This document shows positions 43,152 through 53,482 of a DNA stretch of 64,000 nucleotides, piece by piece. Positions within the stretch are counted from its first letter, which is position 1. Every line of letters starts with the position of its first letter. The stretch is from Ramlibacter sp. WS9. GTDB taxonomy: Bacteria > Pseudomonadota > Gammaproteobacteria > Burkholderiales > Burkholderiaceae_C. A model generated the notes under the pieces. That model did no database searches and was not told where the DNA came from. It saw nothing but the letters and a program-made list of their open reading frames with translations. The DNA lies in contig NZ_RKMB01000018.1 in assembly GCF_003797765.1 (NCBI RefSeq), positions 1 to 64,000 on the forward strand. The letters run 5' to 3'. The translations under genes were made by a program, and so were the position numbers.

Positions 43152-45545
43152 ATGGGCGCACCCGATTTCGCAAAGCTGCCGCACATTGGCGAAGGCATCC
43201 GCCGCAAGGAAGACTACCGGTTCCTCACCGGCGCCGGGCAGTACACCGACGACGTGACCCTGGCCAACCAGGCGCACGCCGTGTTCGTGCGCTCGCCGCA
43301 CGCGCACGCCAAACTCAACTCGGTGGACACGGCCGCAGCCCTGCAGATGCCGGGCGTGGTGGGCATCATCACCGGCAAGGACATCGAGGGCAAGATGGGC
43401 GGCCTGCCATGCGGCTGGCTCATCAACAACCCGGATGGAACGCCGATGAAGGAGCCGATGCATCCCATCCTGGCGATTCACAAGGTGCGCTATGTGGGCG
43501 ATCACGTGGCGATGGTCGTGGCTGAAACCGTGGAGCAGGCGCGCAACGCCGCCGAGGCGGTGGTTGTCGACTACGACGTGCTGCCGGCGGTGGTGAGCGT
43601 GGCCGACGCCGCGAAGAAGCAGAGCGGCGTCACCTTGCACGACGAAGCGCCTGACAACCAGTGCTACAAGTGGGCGCTGGGCGACAAGGCGGCGGTGGAC
43701 GCGGCGTTCGCCAATGCGGCGCACGTCACGAAGCTGGATCTGGTGAACAACCGGCTGGTGCCCAACCCGATGGAGCCGCGTGTGGCCATCGGCAGCTACA
43801 GCCGTGGCACCGAAGAATACGTGCTGTACGTGGCCAACCAGAACCCGCACGTGGAGCGGCTCCTGATGACCGCCTTCGTGCTCGGCCTGCCCGAACACAA
43901 GGTGCGGGTGATCGCGCCCGACGTGGGCGGCGGCTTCGGCTCCAAGATCTTTCTGTACGCCGAGGATGTGTGCCTTACTTGGGGCGCCAAGCACCTGAAC
44001 CGCTCCATCAAGTGGACGGGCGATCGCTCGGAATGCTTCCTGTCGGACGCGCATGGCCGGGATCACGTGAGCCATGCCGAGATGGCGCTGGACAAGGACG
44101 GCAAGTTCCTGGCGCTCAAGGTGCACACCGACGCCAACCTGGGCGCCTACCTGTCAACCTTCTCGACCGCCGTGCCCACCATCCTGTACGCGACGCTGCT
44201 CGCCGGCCAGTACACCACGCCCCAGATCTACGTGGAAGTGGACGCCTGGTTCACCAACACCGCGCCGGTCGATGCTTATCGAGGCGCCGGCCGCCCCGAG
44301 GCCACCTACTTGCTGGAGCGGCTGGTATCGCGTTGCGCGTGGGAACTGGGGATCGGGCAGGATGAGATCCGCAAGCGCAACTTCATCACGCAGTTCCCCT
44401 ACCAGACACCGGTAGCGCTGCAGTACGACACGGGCGACTTCCACGCCTGCATGGACAAGTCGAAGGCACTGGCCGAAGTCGACGGTTTCGCGGCGCGCAA
44501 AAGCGCCACCGAAGCCAAGGGCAAACTGCGCGGCATCGGCTACTCGAGCTATATCGAAGCGTGCGGCATCGCGCCGTCCAACATCGCCGGCGCACTGGGC
44601 GCGCGCGCAGGCCTCTTCGAGTGCGGCGAGATCCGCGTGCATCCCACGGGCAGCGTCACGGTCTTCACCGGTTCCCACAGCCATGGCCAGGGCCACGAGA
44701 CCACGTTCGCGCAAGTCGTCGCCGCGCGCCTGGGCATTCCGGTGGAGAACGTCGATGTTGTGCACGGCGACACGGGTCGCGTGCCGTTCGGCATGGGCAC
44801 CTATGGTTCACGTTCCATCTCGGTGGGCGGCGCGGCGATCATGAAAGCGCTGGACAAGATCGAGACCAAGGCGAAGAAGATCGCGGCGCACCTGATGGAG
44901 GCGAGCGATGCGGACATCGAGTTCGCCAATGGCGAGTTCACTGTGAAGGGCACTGACAAGAAGATCCCGTTCGGCCAGGTGGCGCTGACGGCCTATGTGC
45001 CGCACAACTACCCGCTGGACAAGCTGGAGCCCGGCCTGAACGAAACCGCGTTTTACGACCCGACCAACTTCACTTTCCCGGGCGGCACGTACATCTGCGA
45101 AGTCGAGATCGACAAGCAGACCGGCGAAGTGAAGATCGACCGCTTCACGGCGGTGGACGACTTCGGCACCATCATCAACCCGATGATTGTGGCCGGCCAG
45201 GTGCATGGCGGCCTGGTGCAAGGCATCGGCCAGGCGCTGATGGAAAACTGCGTGTACGACAACGAAAGCGGTCAGCTGCTCACCGGCAGCTTCATGGACT
45301 ACGCCATGCCGCGGGCCGAGGACTTCCCGATGTTCAAGCTCGACACGGTTTGCACGCCCTGCACGCACAACCCGCTGGGCACCAAGGGCTGCGGCGAGGC
45401 CGGCGCCATCGGCTCGCCGCCCGCGGTGATCAATGCCGTGCTCGATGCGCTCGCGCCCTTGGGCGTGAAAGACTTCGACATGCCGGCCACGCCGCACCGC
45501 GTATGGGAAGCCATGCGCAAAGGCAGCGTGAGCAAGACCAACTGA
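43152..45545 (+). CDS. coxL: CO dehydrogenase-like large molybdenum subunit (form II)
   Basis: A 797-residue Mo-cofactor-binding subunit. The active-site loop is AYRGAGR (~375-381), the form II signature, in place of the Cys-containing AYxCSFR loop of true CO dehydrogenases. DVGGGFGSK and the catalytic-Glu region GCGEAG near the C-terminus are conserved. Substrate may be CO at low affinity or another aldehyde or heterocycle; form II functions are often uncertain. AGGAG lies before ATG 43152; the open frame upstream to 42558 overlaps coxS and is not coding. Confidence 0.88.
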   Translation: MGAPDFAKLPHIGEGIRRKEDYRFLTGAGQYTDDVTLANQAHAVFVRSPHAHAKLNSVDTAAALQMPGVVGIITGKDIEGKMGGLPCGWLINNPDGTPMKEPMHPILAIHKVRYVGDHVAMVVAETVEQARNAAEAVVVDYDVLPAVVSVADAAKKQSGVTLHDEAPDNQCYKWALGDKAAVDAAFANAAHVTKLDLVNNRLVPNPMEPRVAIGSYSRGTEEYVLYVANQNPHVERLLMTAFVLGLPEHKVRVIAPDVGGGFGSKIFLYAEDVCLTWGAKHLNRSIKWTGDRSECFLSDAHGRDHVSHAEMALDKDGKFLALKVHTDANLGAYLSTFSTAVPTILYATLLAGQYTTPQIYVEVDAWFTNTAPVDAYRGAGRPEATYLLERLVSRCAWELGIGQDEIRKRNFITQFPYQTPVALQYDTGDFHACMDKSKALAEVDGFAARKSATEAKGKLRGIGYSSYIEACGIAPSNIAGALGARAGLFECGEIRVHPTGSVTVFTGSHSHGQGHETTFAQVVAARLGIPVENVDVVHGDTGRVPFGMGTYGSRSISVGGAAIMKALDKIETKAKKIAAHLMEASDADIEFANGEFTVKGTDKKIPFGQVALTAYVPHNYPLDKLEPGLNETAFYDPTNFTFPGGTYICEVEIDKQTGEVKIDRFTAVDDFGTIINPMIVAGQVHGGLVQGIGQALMENCVYDNESGQLLTGSFMDYAMPRAEDFPMFKLDTVCTPCTHNPLGTKGCGEAGAIGSPPAVINAVLDALAPLGVKDFDMPATPHRVWEAMRKGSVSKTN

Positions 45546-45563
45546 TCCCGGAAGGAACACATC

Positions 45564-46364
45564 ATGTACGCCTTCAACTATTCCCGTCCCGCCTCTGTGG
45601 CCGATGCAGCCAAGCTCGCGGGCGCCGGCGCCAAACCCCTGGCCGGCGGCCAGACGCTGCTGGCTTCGATGAAGCTGCGCCTTTCGCAGCCCGAACAGCT
45701 AGCCGATCTCGGCGGCATCAAGGAACTCTCCACCATCCGCAAGGAAGGCGACGCCCTGGTCATCGGCGCGATGGCTCGCCACGCCGACGTCGGCAGCAAC
45801 GCCGATGTGAAAGCCACGTACCCGGCGCTGGCCTACCTGGCCTCGCACATCGGCGACCGGCAGGTGAGGGCGATGGGCACCATCGGCGGCTCCGTCGCCA
45901 ACAACGATCCCTCGGCCTGCTACCCCAGTGCCGTGCTGGCCTCGGGTGCGACCATCGTCACCAACAAGCGCGAGATTGCGGCGGACGATTACTTCCAGGG
46001 CATGTTCGCCACCGCGCTGGAAGACGGCGAGCTGATCACCGCGATCCGCTTTCCCGTGCCCAAGCGCGCGGCCTACGAGAAGCTGCGCCAGAAGGCGAGC
46101 AACTTCCCCTTGATCGGCGTCTTCGTGGCGCAGTTCGACAGCGGGCAAGTTCGCGTGGCCGTCACCGGCGGCGGCAACGGCGTGTTCCGGCACACGGGGC
46201 TGGAAGGCGCGCTCACCCGCAGTTTCACGGCCGCGGCGGCCGAAGCCGTGAAGATCGAGAGCGGTGATCTATCGAGCGATCTGCATGCGACGGCCGAGTA
46301 CCGCGCGAACCTGATCGGCGTGATGGCGCAACGCGCGGTGGCCAAGGCTTTGGCCTCGGGGTGA
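45564..46364 (+). CDS. coxM: CO dehydrogenase-like medium subunit (FAD)
   Basis: A 266-residue flavoprotein subunit. FAD contacts are seen in [17 protein letters not shown] and [13 protein letters not shown], both close to CoxM consensus. It receives electrons from the iron-sulfur subunit and hands them to the acceptor, usually quinone. It ends in a GTGA overlap with the next gene, so coxD is translationally coupled to it. Confidence 0.88.
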   Translation: MYAFNYSRPASVADAAKLAGAGAKPLAGGQTLLASMKLRLSQPEQLADLGGIKELSTIRKEGDALVIGAMARHADVGSNADVKATYPALAYLASHIGDRQVRAMGTIGGSVANNDPSACYPSAVLASGATIVTNKREIAADDYFQGMFATALEDGELITAIRFPVPKRAAYEKLRQKASNFPLIGVFVAQFDSGQVRVAVTGGGNGVFRHTGLEGALTRSFTAAAAEAVKIESGDLSSDLHATAEYRANLIGVMAQRAVAKALASG

Positions 46365-47290
46365 CCACGCATCCCGCGTTCGCTTCCATCGACGCGCTGA
46401 CCGAAGCGTTGGCAGCGGTCGGCTACTTCGCGGACCGCCGGCTTGCGACTTCGGTCTTCCTGGCCCTCAAGTTGAAGCGCCCGCTGCTCCTGGAGGGCGA
46501 GCCCGGCGTGGGCAAGACCGAACTGGCGAAGGCGCTCGCATCGGCTTTGCAACGCGCGTTGCTGCGCCTGCAGTGCTATGACGGCATGGAACTGCGCGAG
46601 GCGCTGTACGAGTGGAACTATGCCGCGCAGCTGCTGCACATGCGCGCGGCGGAACTGGATGCGGACGAAGGGCGCCGCCACCTCGATGCAGGCGAAGTGG
46701 AGCGCGAGGTCTACCAGGAGCGCTACCTCATCCGCCGCCCTTTGCTTCAGGCGTTGCAAACGCCGGAGCCGGGCGCGGTGCTCCTCATCGACGAGGTCGA
46801 TCGTGCCGATGAACCGTTCGAGGCTTTCCTGCTGGAATATCTGGGCGAGTACCAGGTGAGCATTCCGGAGATCGGTACGGTGCGCGCGCAGGCGACGCCC
46901 ATCACCATCCTCACCAGCAACCGCACGCGCGAGCTGCACGATGCCGTGAAGCGCCGATGCCTCTACCACTGGCTGGATTACCCCGAACGGGAACGTGAAC
47001 TCGCGATCGTGCGCGCGCAGGTGCCGGAAGCCGGCGATGCGCTGTCGCTGCAAGTCGCCACGTTCGTGGGCCGCCTGCGCAGCCAGCCGTTCGCCAACGG
47101 CTTCCAGCGCGCGCCGGGCATTGCCGAAAGCGTCGAATGGGCGCGCGCACTGGTGGCGCTCGACACGCTGGTGGTGGACCCGGAAGTGGTGGGAGACACG
47201 GCGGGCATCCTGTTCAAGCAGCGCGAAGACGTGGCGGCACTTTCACGCGAGCTGGTGGCCGACCTGTTGAAGCCCGAAGAAGTGGGCTGA
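46361..47290 (+). CDS. coxD: MoxR-type AAA+ ATPase (CoxD)
   Basis: A 309-residue MoxR-family AAA+ protein with Walker A GEPGVGKTEL, Walker B AVLLIDEVDRADE and sensor 1 TILTSNRTREL. In Oligotropha, CoxD acts as a chaperone-like ATPase that helps mature the copper/sulfur-modified Mo centre. The start is GTG 46361, overlapping the coxM stop. It works with the VWA protein encoded next. Confidence 0.85.
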   Translation: MTTHPAFASIDALTEALAAVGYFADRRLATSVFLALKLKRPLLLEGEPGVGKTELAKALASALQRALLRLQCYDGMELREALYEWNYAAQLLHMRAAELDADEGRRHLDAGEVEREVYQERYLIRRPLLQALQTPEPGAVLLIDEVDRADEPFEAFLLEYLGEYQVSIPEIGTVRAQATPITILTSNRTRELHDAVKRRCLYHWLDYPERERELAIVRAQVPEAGDALSLQVATFVGRLRSQPFANGFQRAPGIAESVEWARALVALDTLVVDPEVVGDTAGILFKQREDVAALSRELVADLLKPEEVG

Positions 47291-47292
47291 GC

Positions 47293-48486
47293 ATGCAGCT
47301 CGGCGACGCGCGCAGGGGCAAGCTGGCCGGCAACATCACGGGGTTCGGCCGCGTGCTGAGGCGCGCTGGCGTTCGCATGGACAGTGCGCGGATCGCCCTG
47401 GCGCAGCAGGCCGCACAGATCGTCGGCATCGATAGCAAAGAGGATTTCGGCGCGGCGCTGGAAGCCGTGCTCGTCAGCCGCGAGCAGGACCGAATCGTTT
47501 TTCGCGAGTTGTTCGACGCGTATTTTCGGGACCCGGAAGTGGCGAATAAGCTGCTGGCGCAATTGCTTCCCAGCGCTGAAGGCAAAGCCGAGCCCAGCAA
47601 GCGCAGGCCGCGCGTGCGCGAGGCGCTTTCACCGCAGCGGGGGCTCGGGAAGAATGCGGCGCCCAAGCCCGACAAGGAAGTGGATTTCGATGCGGCCATG
47701 ACGGCCAGCGAATTGCAAGTCCTCAAGCACGCCGACTTCAGCACCTTGGGCGCGACCGAGTACCACCTGGTGCAACGGCTCGCGCGCGATGTCGCATTGC
47801 CGGTACCGCGCGTGAGCGGCCGCCGCACGCGGCCAGGGTGGCGCGGCCCGCGCTTGCATTGGGCCGGGGTGATGCAGCGGGCCGCGCGCACAGGGGGCGA
47901 ATTGCTGGAGCTGCGCCGGCTGCAAAGGCGCGACGAACCGCTGCCTTTGCTGGTGTTGGTGGATGTGTCCGGCTCCATGGAGCGGTATGCGCGGCTGTTG
48001 CTGGCATTCCTTCACGCCGCCACCCGCGACCTGTATGGCCGCCGGGCGCGCCTGGACGTCTTCGCCTTCGGCACGCACCTCACGGACTTGACGCCGGCGT
48101 TCCGCCTTGCCGACACGGACGACATGCTCACCGCCGCGAGTGCGGCCATCGACGACTTCGCGGGCGGCACGCGTTTGGGGGATTCATTGGCCACGCTGCG
48201 TTTGCTGCACGCCCGGCGCCTGGTCGGCGGCCGCAGCCTGGTGCTGTTGATCACGGACGGTCTCGACACCGGCGAGCCCGAGGCGCTGTCGCGGGAACTG
48301 GATTGGGTTCGGCTGCACAGCCGCCGCCTGCTGTGGCTCAACCCGTTGCTGCGTTTCAGCGGCTATGCGCCGGTGGCGCGCGGCGCCGCGGTGCTGCACC
48401 GGCAGGCCCATGGCATGCTGGCGGTGCACAACCTCAGCAAGTTGCAAGACCTGGCCGCCAGCCTGGCGGAGGTCATCAAACACTAG
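47293..48486 (+). CDS. coxE: VWA domain protein (CoxE)
   Basis: A 397-residue protein whose C-terminal half is a von Willebrand A domain: PLLVLVDVSGSMERYARLLL carries the MIDAS DxSxS motif, with FAFGTHLTDLTP and LLITDGLDTGEPEALSREL completing the metal site. The N-terminal half is a CoxE-like helical region. MoxR-VWA pairs act together in cofactor maturation. ATG 47293 follows the coxD stop by two bases. Confidence 0.85.
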   Translation: MQLGDARRGKLAGNITGFGRVLRRAGVRMDSARIALAQQAAQIVGIDSKEDFGAALEAVLVSREQDRIVFRELFDAYFRDPEVANKLLAQLLPSAEGKAEPSKRRPRVREALSPQRGLGKNAAPKPDKEVDFDAAMTASELQVLKHADFSTLGATEYHLVQRLARDVALPVPRVSGRRTRPGWRGPRLHWAGVMQRAARTGGELLELRRLQRRDEPLPLLVLVDVSGSMERYARLLLAFLHAATRDLYGRRARLDVFAFGTHLTDLTPAFRLADTDDMLTAASAAIDDFAGGTRLGDSLATLRLLHARRLVGGRSLVLLITDGLDTGEPEALSRELDWVRLHSRRLLWLNPLLRFSGYAPVARGAAVLHRQAHGMLAVHNLSKLQDLAASLAEVIKH

Positions 48487-48496
48487 GACAAGAAAA

Positions 48497-49084
48497 ATGG
48501 AAATGCAAGGCAGCCGCGTGCTCGCGGTCACGCAGCAACAGGCGTGGGAAGCGCTCAACGATCCGGAAGTGCTCAAGGCCAGCATCCCCGGCTGTGACAA
48601 GGTCGAATCGACGGGTGAGAACCAATACGCGGTCGGCGTGGCGGTGAAGATCGGCCCGGTGGCGGCGAAGTTCCAGGGCAAGATCACGTTGACCGACGTG
48701 CAGCCGCCCGAGAGCTACACCTTGAGTTTCGACGGACAGGGCGGCGCGGCGGGGTTCGGCAAGGGCCAGGCCCAGGTGAAGCTCACACCCCAGGGCACGG
48801 GTTGTGAGCTCGCGTACAGCGCTCGTGCGCAGGTGGGCGGAAAGATCGCGCAGCTCGGCCAGCGGCTGATCGATGGCGTGGCGCGCTCGATGGCGGAGGA
48901 TTTCTTCAAGCGATTCGACGAAGAAATGCAGCGGCGCTATCCGCAGGCGTATGCCATGGCCGCTGCCGAAGCGGCGGCGCAGCCACAGCCGCCGAGCGCG
49001 GCGCCCCCCACGGCCGGCGTGCCGGTGTGGGTATGGATCGCGGCCGCGGTGGTGCTCGGCGTTGTGGTGTGGTTGATGCGCTAA
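48497..49084 (+). CDS. coxG: CoxG-like SRPBCC membrane anchor
   Basis: A 195-residue CoxG-family protein. Residues 1-145 form an SRPBCC domain (SRVLAVTQQQAWEALNDPEVLKASIPGCDKVES, GKGQAQVKLTPQGTGCELAYS). A Pro/Ala linker leads to one C-terminal transmembrane helix (VPVWVWIAAAVVLGVVVWLM). In other organisms CoxG recruits the dehydrogenase to the membrane and may carry quinone. It is the last gene of the operon; the convergent crystallin-like gene begins two bases on. Confidence 0.85.
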   Translation: MEMQGSRVLAVTQQQAWEALNDPEVLKASIPGCDKVESTGENQYAVGVAVKIGPVAAKFQGKITLTDVQPPESYTLSFDGQGGAAGFGKGQAQVKLTPQGTGCELAYSARAQVGGKIAQLGQRLIDGVARSMAEDFFKRFDEEMQRRYPQAYAMAAAEAAAQPQPPSAAPPTAGVPVWVWIAAAVVLGVVVWLMR

Positions 49085-49086
49085 AC

Positions 49087-49779
49087 CTACATGCGCGGCT
49101 CGCCGCGTTGGTTCACGACAATCTTGTTGTTCGCCGGCGGCGCGGCCATCTGCACCGTGCGGGGTGAGCCGCGGAAGTTGTAGGTCACTTCGTAGTGCGC
49201 AGGTGCGCCCTGGACTTCACGGCAACGCTGCACGGTTTGCGGAGCCGGGCCGACCTGGTAACCGAGGATGCCTGCGATCAACGCGGCAGCCGGATCCGCC
49301 GGGGCGGGTGCCGCCTGCCGGTCCACCCAGCAGCGCTGGTTCGGTGGGCCCATGATGGCGCGCACGGAAGTCACCGGCACCTCGCTCGTCCGCTCACTGG
49401 CGCGGCGGCGGTATTGGTAGTCGTCGCCGGCGGCGGCTTGCGGCTCGTTGTCGTATCTGCGGCCTTCGCTGGCCTTACGGATCGACGAGATGTTCGACGT
49501 GAATCCTGCACCCTGCAGCGTGGGGTAATTGCCACGGCGCAGCACGGCGCAACGGCCCTGGAAGCGCGGTTCGTCGCAGACTTCCCAACGGCCTCGCTCC
49601 ACCACGATCGATTTCGCCGAGTCGCCCATGCCCCGACGGTCCAGGTTGCGCATGTCTTTGTCGACCACTACCGAACGGCCACGAAAGCCTTCACGTTCAT
49701 AGATGACGATCTGGGCCATGGCTTGCGTGCCGAGCACGAGCGTGCACGCGGCGATGGCTGTCTTGATGAGAGTTTTCAT
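49087..49779 (-). CDS. Secreted beta/gamma-crystallin-like protein
   Basis: A 230-residue protein with signal peptide MKTLIKTAIAACTLVLGTQAMA. Residues ~25-105 form a beta/gamma-crystallin pair (IVIYEREGFRGRSVVVDKD, WEVCDEPRFQGRCAVLRRGNYPTL) of Greek-key motifs that often bind calcium. The C-terminal part contains AALIAGILGYQVG, a glycine-zipper-like segment, and an ITYNFRG-type strand seen in small outer-membrane or envelope proteins. AGGAGAC precedes the ATG at 49779. Likely periplasmic or envelope associated. Confidence 0.75.
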   Translation of the reverse strand: MKTLIKTAIAACTLVLGTQAMAQIVIYEREGFRGRSVVVDKDMRNLDRRGMGDSAKSIVVERGRWEVCDEPRFQGRCAVLRRGNYPTLQGAGFTSNISSIRKASEGRRYDNEPQAAAGDDYQYRRRASERTSEVPVTSVRAIMGPPNQRCWVDRQAAPAPADPAAALIAGILGYQVGPAPQTVQRCREVQGAPAHYEVTYNFRGSPRTVQMAAPPANNKIVVNQRGEPRM

Positions 49780-49913
49780 GTTTGTCTCCTGATTGGCGCC
49801 CGCTCCATCGCGGGCAACCTTCAGCATCGCCGCGGACGAGCTCGAAGCGTGTAGTCCTCTGCCGCTGAGCTATGTCGGCCAACAGCAGGCATTCGAGGCC
49901 AAGGCTCCCTAGA

Positions 49914-50432
49914 ATGCTCAGCATGACAAGCTCTGCGCCAAGCGCCGCTCCAGTTGCTAGCCGCATCGGCCACATCTACGTGCTGCTCTTCTGGGCGGTT
50001 GTCATGGGGGTGGTGTGGTTTGCGATGGAGCGGGTCATGGCGCCAAAGCGGGCGGTTGTCACAGCTCAGGGCGAATTGGTGATCCCCCGCCATCGCGATG
50101 GGCACTTCTACGTCGACGGCACCATCAATGGCAAACCCCTGCGCTTCATGGTTGATACCGGCGCGTCGGGCGTGGTGGTGAGCGAAGCCTTCGCGAAAGA
50201 CGCGGGCTTGCCGCGCGGCGAACCGACGACCTTTCAAACAGCCAACGGCACACTGGCCGGCCGCACGGTGCGCGGCATCGCGGTGACCGCGGGGCCGCTG
50301 TCGGTGTCGTCCACCAGCGTCGGCGTCGGGCTCGTGGGCGGGAAGCAGGGCGTCGGCTTGCTGGGCCAGAGCTTCCTCTCGAAGTTCAACATGTCGATGA
50401 CGCGCGAAGAAATGGTGCTTCGGCCGCAGTGA
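49914..50432 (+). CDS. Retropepsin-like aspartic protease (TIGR02281 type)
   Basis: A 172-residue protein with one N-terminal membrane span (IYVLLFWAVVMGVVWFAM) and a periplasmic retropepsin-like domain. The active-site loop is LRFMVDTGASGVVVSE, and the hydrophobic-hydrophobic-Gly element is VGLLGQSFLSKFN. Such clan AA proteins act as homodimers; substrates are unknown. Two starts are possible (49914, 49923). Its stop overlaps the start of the DUF2868 gene (TGATG), so the genes are coupled. Confidence 0.8.
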   Translation: MLSMTSSAPSAAPVASRIGHIYVLLFWAVVMGVVWFAMERVMAPKRAVVTAQGELVIPRHRDGHFYVDGTINGKPLRFMVDTGASGVVVSEAFAKDAGLPRGEPTTFQTANGTLAGRTVRGIAVTAGPLSVSSTSVGVGLVGGKQGVGLLGQSFLSKFNMSMTREEMVLRPQ

Positions 50433-52594
50433 TGCAAACCTCGATGGCCTATTTCGACGAGCCGGATGCGCGGCGCATCGTGCTCATCCAGGCCATCGAA
50501 GCGATCGATACGCACGGCAAACTGATCAGCGATGCCGAGAAGGATCTGGCCGAGCGTACGGTGCTCGCCCAGTGCAGCGGCGGGCGAAACGAGCGGCCTG
50601 AACCGGCCTGGTTCATGCGCGCACGCGCGGTTGAACTTCTCAACACGGTCGAATCGCGCAGTCCCGAGCTGGCCCGGCTGGAAGCGCGCGACCCGTGGTG
50701 GGATCGCCTGGGCTGGCTGTTGCCGCTCGCCGCGCTCGCCGCCGGGTTCACATCGGACCGCCTGTTCAACTGGAGCCGTACCGACTTGCTGTCGATACCG
50801 CTGATCGGCGTGATCGTGTGGAACGTGGTGGTTTACTTATTGCTGTTCGCCGCCGCGGTTCGCAAGCGCCACGACTCGCGCTTCGTCCGCGGAATCTTCG
50901 AATTCCCTTCGTGGTTCTCTCGGCGTGTCGCCGCGCGCGTGGCCGCATCGGCGGGTCTGCAGTTCCGTGTCTTGTGGTGGCGCGCCGCCGGTGCCATGGA
51001 GGCGGGGCGATTGCACAAGCTGCTGCACCTGAGCGCGGCAGCCTGGGCGATCGGTGTCGTGCTTTCGATCGTTGTGACCGGGCTTGCCACGCAGTTTCGA
51101 GTCGGATGGGAGAGCACGTGGCTGAGCGCGACCGCGGTGCATGCCGTCCTCGAAGTGATGGCGCTGCCGGCGCGCGCCCTCGGCCTGGAAGGCTTTGCCA
51201 TTGAGCAGGTGCGTGCTCTCGAATTCGGCCGCGGCACCGAGCCGGGGCAGGCCGAAGCCCAGCGCTGGGCGCTCATCTACGTCGCGTTCATCACGGCGAT
51301 GGTGATCCTGCCGCGATGTCTCTTGTGGGCGATCGCCGCCTACCGCGTGCGAGCCGCGGGCCGCAAGGTCGCGCTCGACCTGGGCGCTGACTACTTTGCG
51401 GGTGTGCTCGCGCGCGTGAGTCCCGCGCGCGTGGTGATCGGCGTTGCCGCCGATGACGCGCGCCTGAAGCAGGCGGTGCTGAACATGCTGGCCCAGGCGG
51501 GCGAAGGTGGCCGCACCGCGGCGCAGGGGCTCCTGGCGACGGAGCAGGGCGACCGCCTCGAAGTGGCCGCGCCTGGCGCGCCCGCCGACATGGTGTGGCT
51601 CGTCGTCGAAGGCGGCGCGGCGCGCGACGACGTCGAACGGCGCTTCCTCGCAGTCTCGCCCGGGAGCCAGAAGGTCATCGTCCTGTGCGAACGCACGGAA
51701 GACGCCGTTGCGCTCGGAAAGCAGTTCGCAGTCGACGTGATGTCACTCGGCGATTGCGCGGCCTGTTGGGCGCTGGAGCGGCCGCTGCACACATGGCTGC
51801 TGCAAAACGTCGCCGCACCGAAGCGGCCGGGCATGGAGCGCCTGGTCGGCGCGTGGTCTGCGCATCACGCCAACCGGTTCGCCACCGCCTTGGCGTTGAT
51901 GGGGACGACATTGGCGGAGTCGGTACGCGACAGCGAACAGGTGCACGGCATGCTGGCGGGCGCGAAGGAACGCGCTGCGGCGACATCGTTGCTGCTGGGC
52001 CGCATCCAGGCACGGCTCGACGCCTTGCACGCGGAGCTGGTTCGGCTGCACTCGGTGCCCGCGTCCGCATTCAATCAAGTCATAGGGAAAGACAGCGGCC
52101 GGATGCAGGTCATGGGCCAGGCAGGAGCGGGCGCTGCGGGCGCCCTGGCCGGTGCGCTGGCCGGCGCGAAGATCGACTTGCTGACGGGTGGCCTCAGCAT
52201 GGGCGCCGGCATCGCGATGGGGGCGATCCTTGGCGGGACCGGTGTGTTCACCGCCGCGCGCTACTGGCTGCTGGGCGGCACCGTGCGCTTGAGTGACGAG
52301 CAGGTGCTGAGCCTTGCCGAGCTGCTCGTCATGCAATACCTCGCCACCATTCACTCGGGTCGCGTGGGCGACCTGCAGGATGGCCAGCTGCCCGCCAACT
52401 GGATGAGCGAAACCGTGGCGGCTGTGGGCGCCGATGCGGAGGACTACAAGCGCGAGACGAAGCGCGCCCGCAACGCGCAAGCCGACACGTCGAGCGACAT
52501 GGCGACCTTGCTCAGGCGCAGCAGTTGGCGTGTGTTGGGGGCGCTTTACGGGAGCGGCAAGCTGTATTGCCGCGGGGATTCTGGCAAAGGCTGA
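50432..52594 (+). CDS. DUF2868/DUF3482-like fused membrane protein
   Basis: A 720-residue protein. The first ~330 residues match DUF2868, with four to five transmembrane helices ([63 protein letters not shown]). Residues ~335-470 look like a GTPase-type alpha/beta domain ([33 protein letters not shown]) but lack a GxxxxGKS P-loop. The last ~200 residues resemble the DUF3482 C-terminus ([20 protein letters not shown]). In related genomes these regions are usually two neighbouring genes. Function is unknown. Confidence 0.7.
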   Translation: MQTSMAYFDEPDARRIVLIQAIEAIDTHGKLISDAEKDLAERTVLAQCSGGRNERPEPAWFMRARAVELLNTVESRSPELARLEARDPWWDRLGWLLPLAALAAGFTSDRLFNWSRTDLLSIPLIGVIVWNVVVYLLLFAAAVRKRHDSRFVRGIFEFPSWFSRRVAARVAASAGLQFRVLWWRAAGAMEAGRLHKLLHLSAAAWAIGVVLSIVVTGLATQFRVGWESTWLSATAVHAVLEVMALPARALGLEGFAIEQVRALEFGRGTEPGQAEAQRWALIYVAFITAMVILPRCLLWAIAAYRVRAAGRKVALDLGADYFAGVLARVSPARVVIGVAADDARLKQAVLNMLAQAGEGGRTAAQGLLATEQGDRLEVAAPGAPADMVWLVVEGGAARDDVERRFLAVSPGSQKVIVLCERTEDAVALGKQFAVDVMSLGDCAACWALERPLHTWLLQNVAAPKRPGMERLVGAWSAHHANRFATALALMGTTLAESVRDSEQVHGMLAGAKERAAATSLLLGRIQARLDALHAELVRLHSVPASAFNQVIGKDSGRMQVMGQAGAGAAGALAGALAGAKIDLLTGGLSMGAGIAMGAILGGTGVFTAARYWLLGGTVRLSDEQVLSLAELLVMQYLATIHSGRVGDLQDGQLPANWMSETVAAVGADAEDYKRETKRARNAQADTSSDMATLLRRSSWRVLGALYGSGKLYCRGDSGKG

Positions 52595-52602
52595 GGAATG
52601 AA

Positions 52603-52953
52603 ATGGCAGAACACAAAATCTTCGCGATGCCCTTCGCCAAGGTGTACCCGCTGTACGTGCAGAAGGTAGAACGCAAGGGCCGCACCAAGGCGGAAGTCGA
52701 CCAGGTCATCTGCTGGCTCACGGGCTACGGCGCCGCGGGGCTGCAAAGGCAGATCGACAAAGCCAACGACTTCAGGACTTTTTTCGCCGAGGCGCCGGCG
52801 ATGCATCCGAACACGTCGCTGATCACGGGCCTGGTGTGCGGCGTTCGCGTCGAGGCGGTTGAAGACCCGCTGATGCAGAAGATTCGCTGGATGGACAAGT
52901 TGGTCGATGAGCTGGCGCAGGGAAAGAAGATCGAGAAGATCTTGCGACAATAG
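52603..52953 (+). CDS. DUF2200 family protein
   Basis: A 116-residue protein matching DUF2200 end to end: [37 protein letters not shown], then [14 protein letters not shown] and [35 protein letters not shown]. This small cytoplasmic family is widespread and of unknown function. GAGG lies 5 bases before the ATG. It starts 8 bases after the DUF2868 gene. Confidence 0.85.
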   Translation: MAEHKIFAMPFAKVYPLYVQKVERKGRTKAEVDQVICWLTGYGAAGLQRQIDKANDFRTFFAEAPAMHPNTSLITGLVCGVRVEAVEDPLMQKIRWMDKLVDELAQGKKIEKILRQ

Positions 52954-52986
52954 CGCGGCCCATCCACCGCACCCGCGGAGCCGATC

Positions 52987-53454
52987 CTGTCCATTCACCT
53001 GCGTTCGATCATTCCCCTCGCCCTGGCGATGGCAGCCGCGCTTTCGGCCTGCGACCGCACGCCCGACAGCCCGCACCGCCTGCGCCCGGACGACACGGCA
53101 GTGCTGGTTCAAGGCAAGCGCGTCTATGAAGCGCACTGCGCGGCGTGCCATGGCGCGCAGCTGCAAGGCCAGCCGAACTGGCGCCTCCGCGATGCCGCCG
53201 GCCGGCTCCCGGCACCGCCGCACGATGCGAGCGGCCACACCTGGCACCACCCGGACGAGGTTCTGTTCCGCATCACCAAATTCGGCGTGGCCAAGGCCGC
53301 GAACCTGAAGGACTACGACTCCGCGATGCCGGTCTATGAAGGCGTGCTGACGGACGAAGAGATCGTCGCGGTGCTGTCGTTCATCAAGGCGAACTGGCCG
53401 GCGGGGATCCGGGCCAAGCATGATGAAGTGAACAAGCCGGCGCAGTCGCAGTAG
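52987..53454 (+). CDS. Monoheme cytochrome c lipoprotein
   Basis: A cytochrome c of about 155 residues with heme site CAACH and an axial-Met candidate in DYDSAMPVYEGVLTDEEI. The frame upstream of the first ATG (53029) encodes LSIHLRSIIPLALAMAAALSAC, a full lipoprotein signal with lipobox LSAC, while starting at that ATG leaves too short a signal. CTG at 52987, preceded by GCGGAG, is therefore proposed. It should be an outer-facing or periplasmic electron carrier. Confidence 0.7.
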   Translation: MSIHLRSIIPLALAMAAALSACDRTPDSPHRLRPDDTAVLVQGKRVYEAHCAACHGAQLQGQPNWRLRDAAGRLPAPPHDASGHTWHHPDEVLFRITKFGVAKAANLKDYDSAMPVYEGVLTDEEIVAVLSFIKANWPAGIRAKHDEVNKPAQSQ

Positions 53455-53482
53455 TCACGCCGACGAGAGATCGGGGAATTGA

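Noticed and set aside
49850-49885. tRNA 5'-half-like sequence (ATAGCTCAGCGGCAGAG on the minus strand)
   Set aside because: Only a D-arm-like segment is present; the D stem does not close and no anticodon or T arm follows. Its acceptor does not pair with the 3' half at 63496, so a paired att site is not supported.
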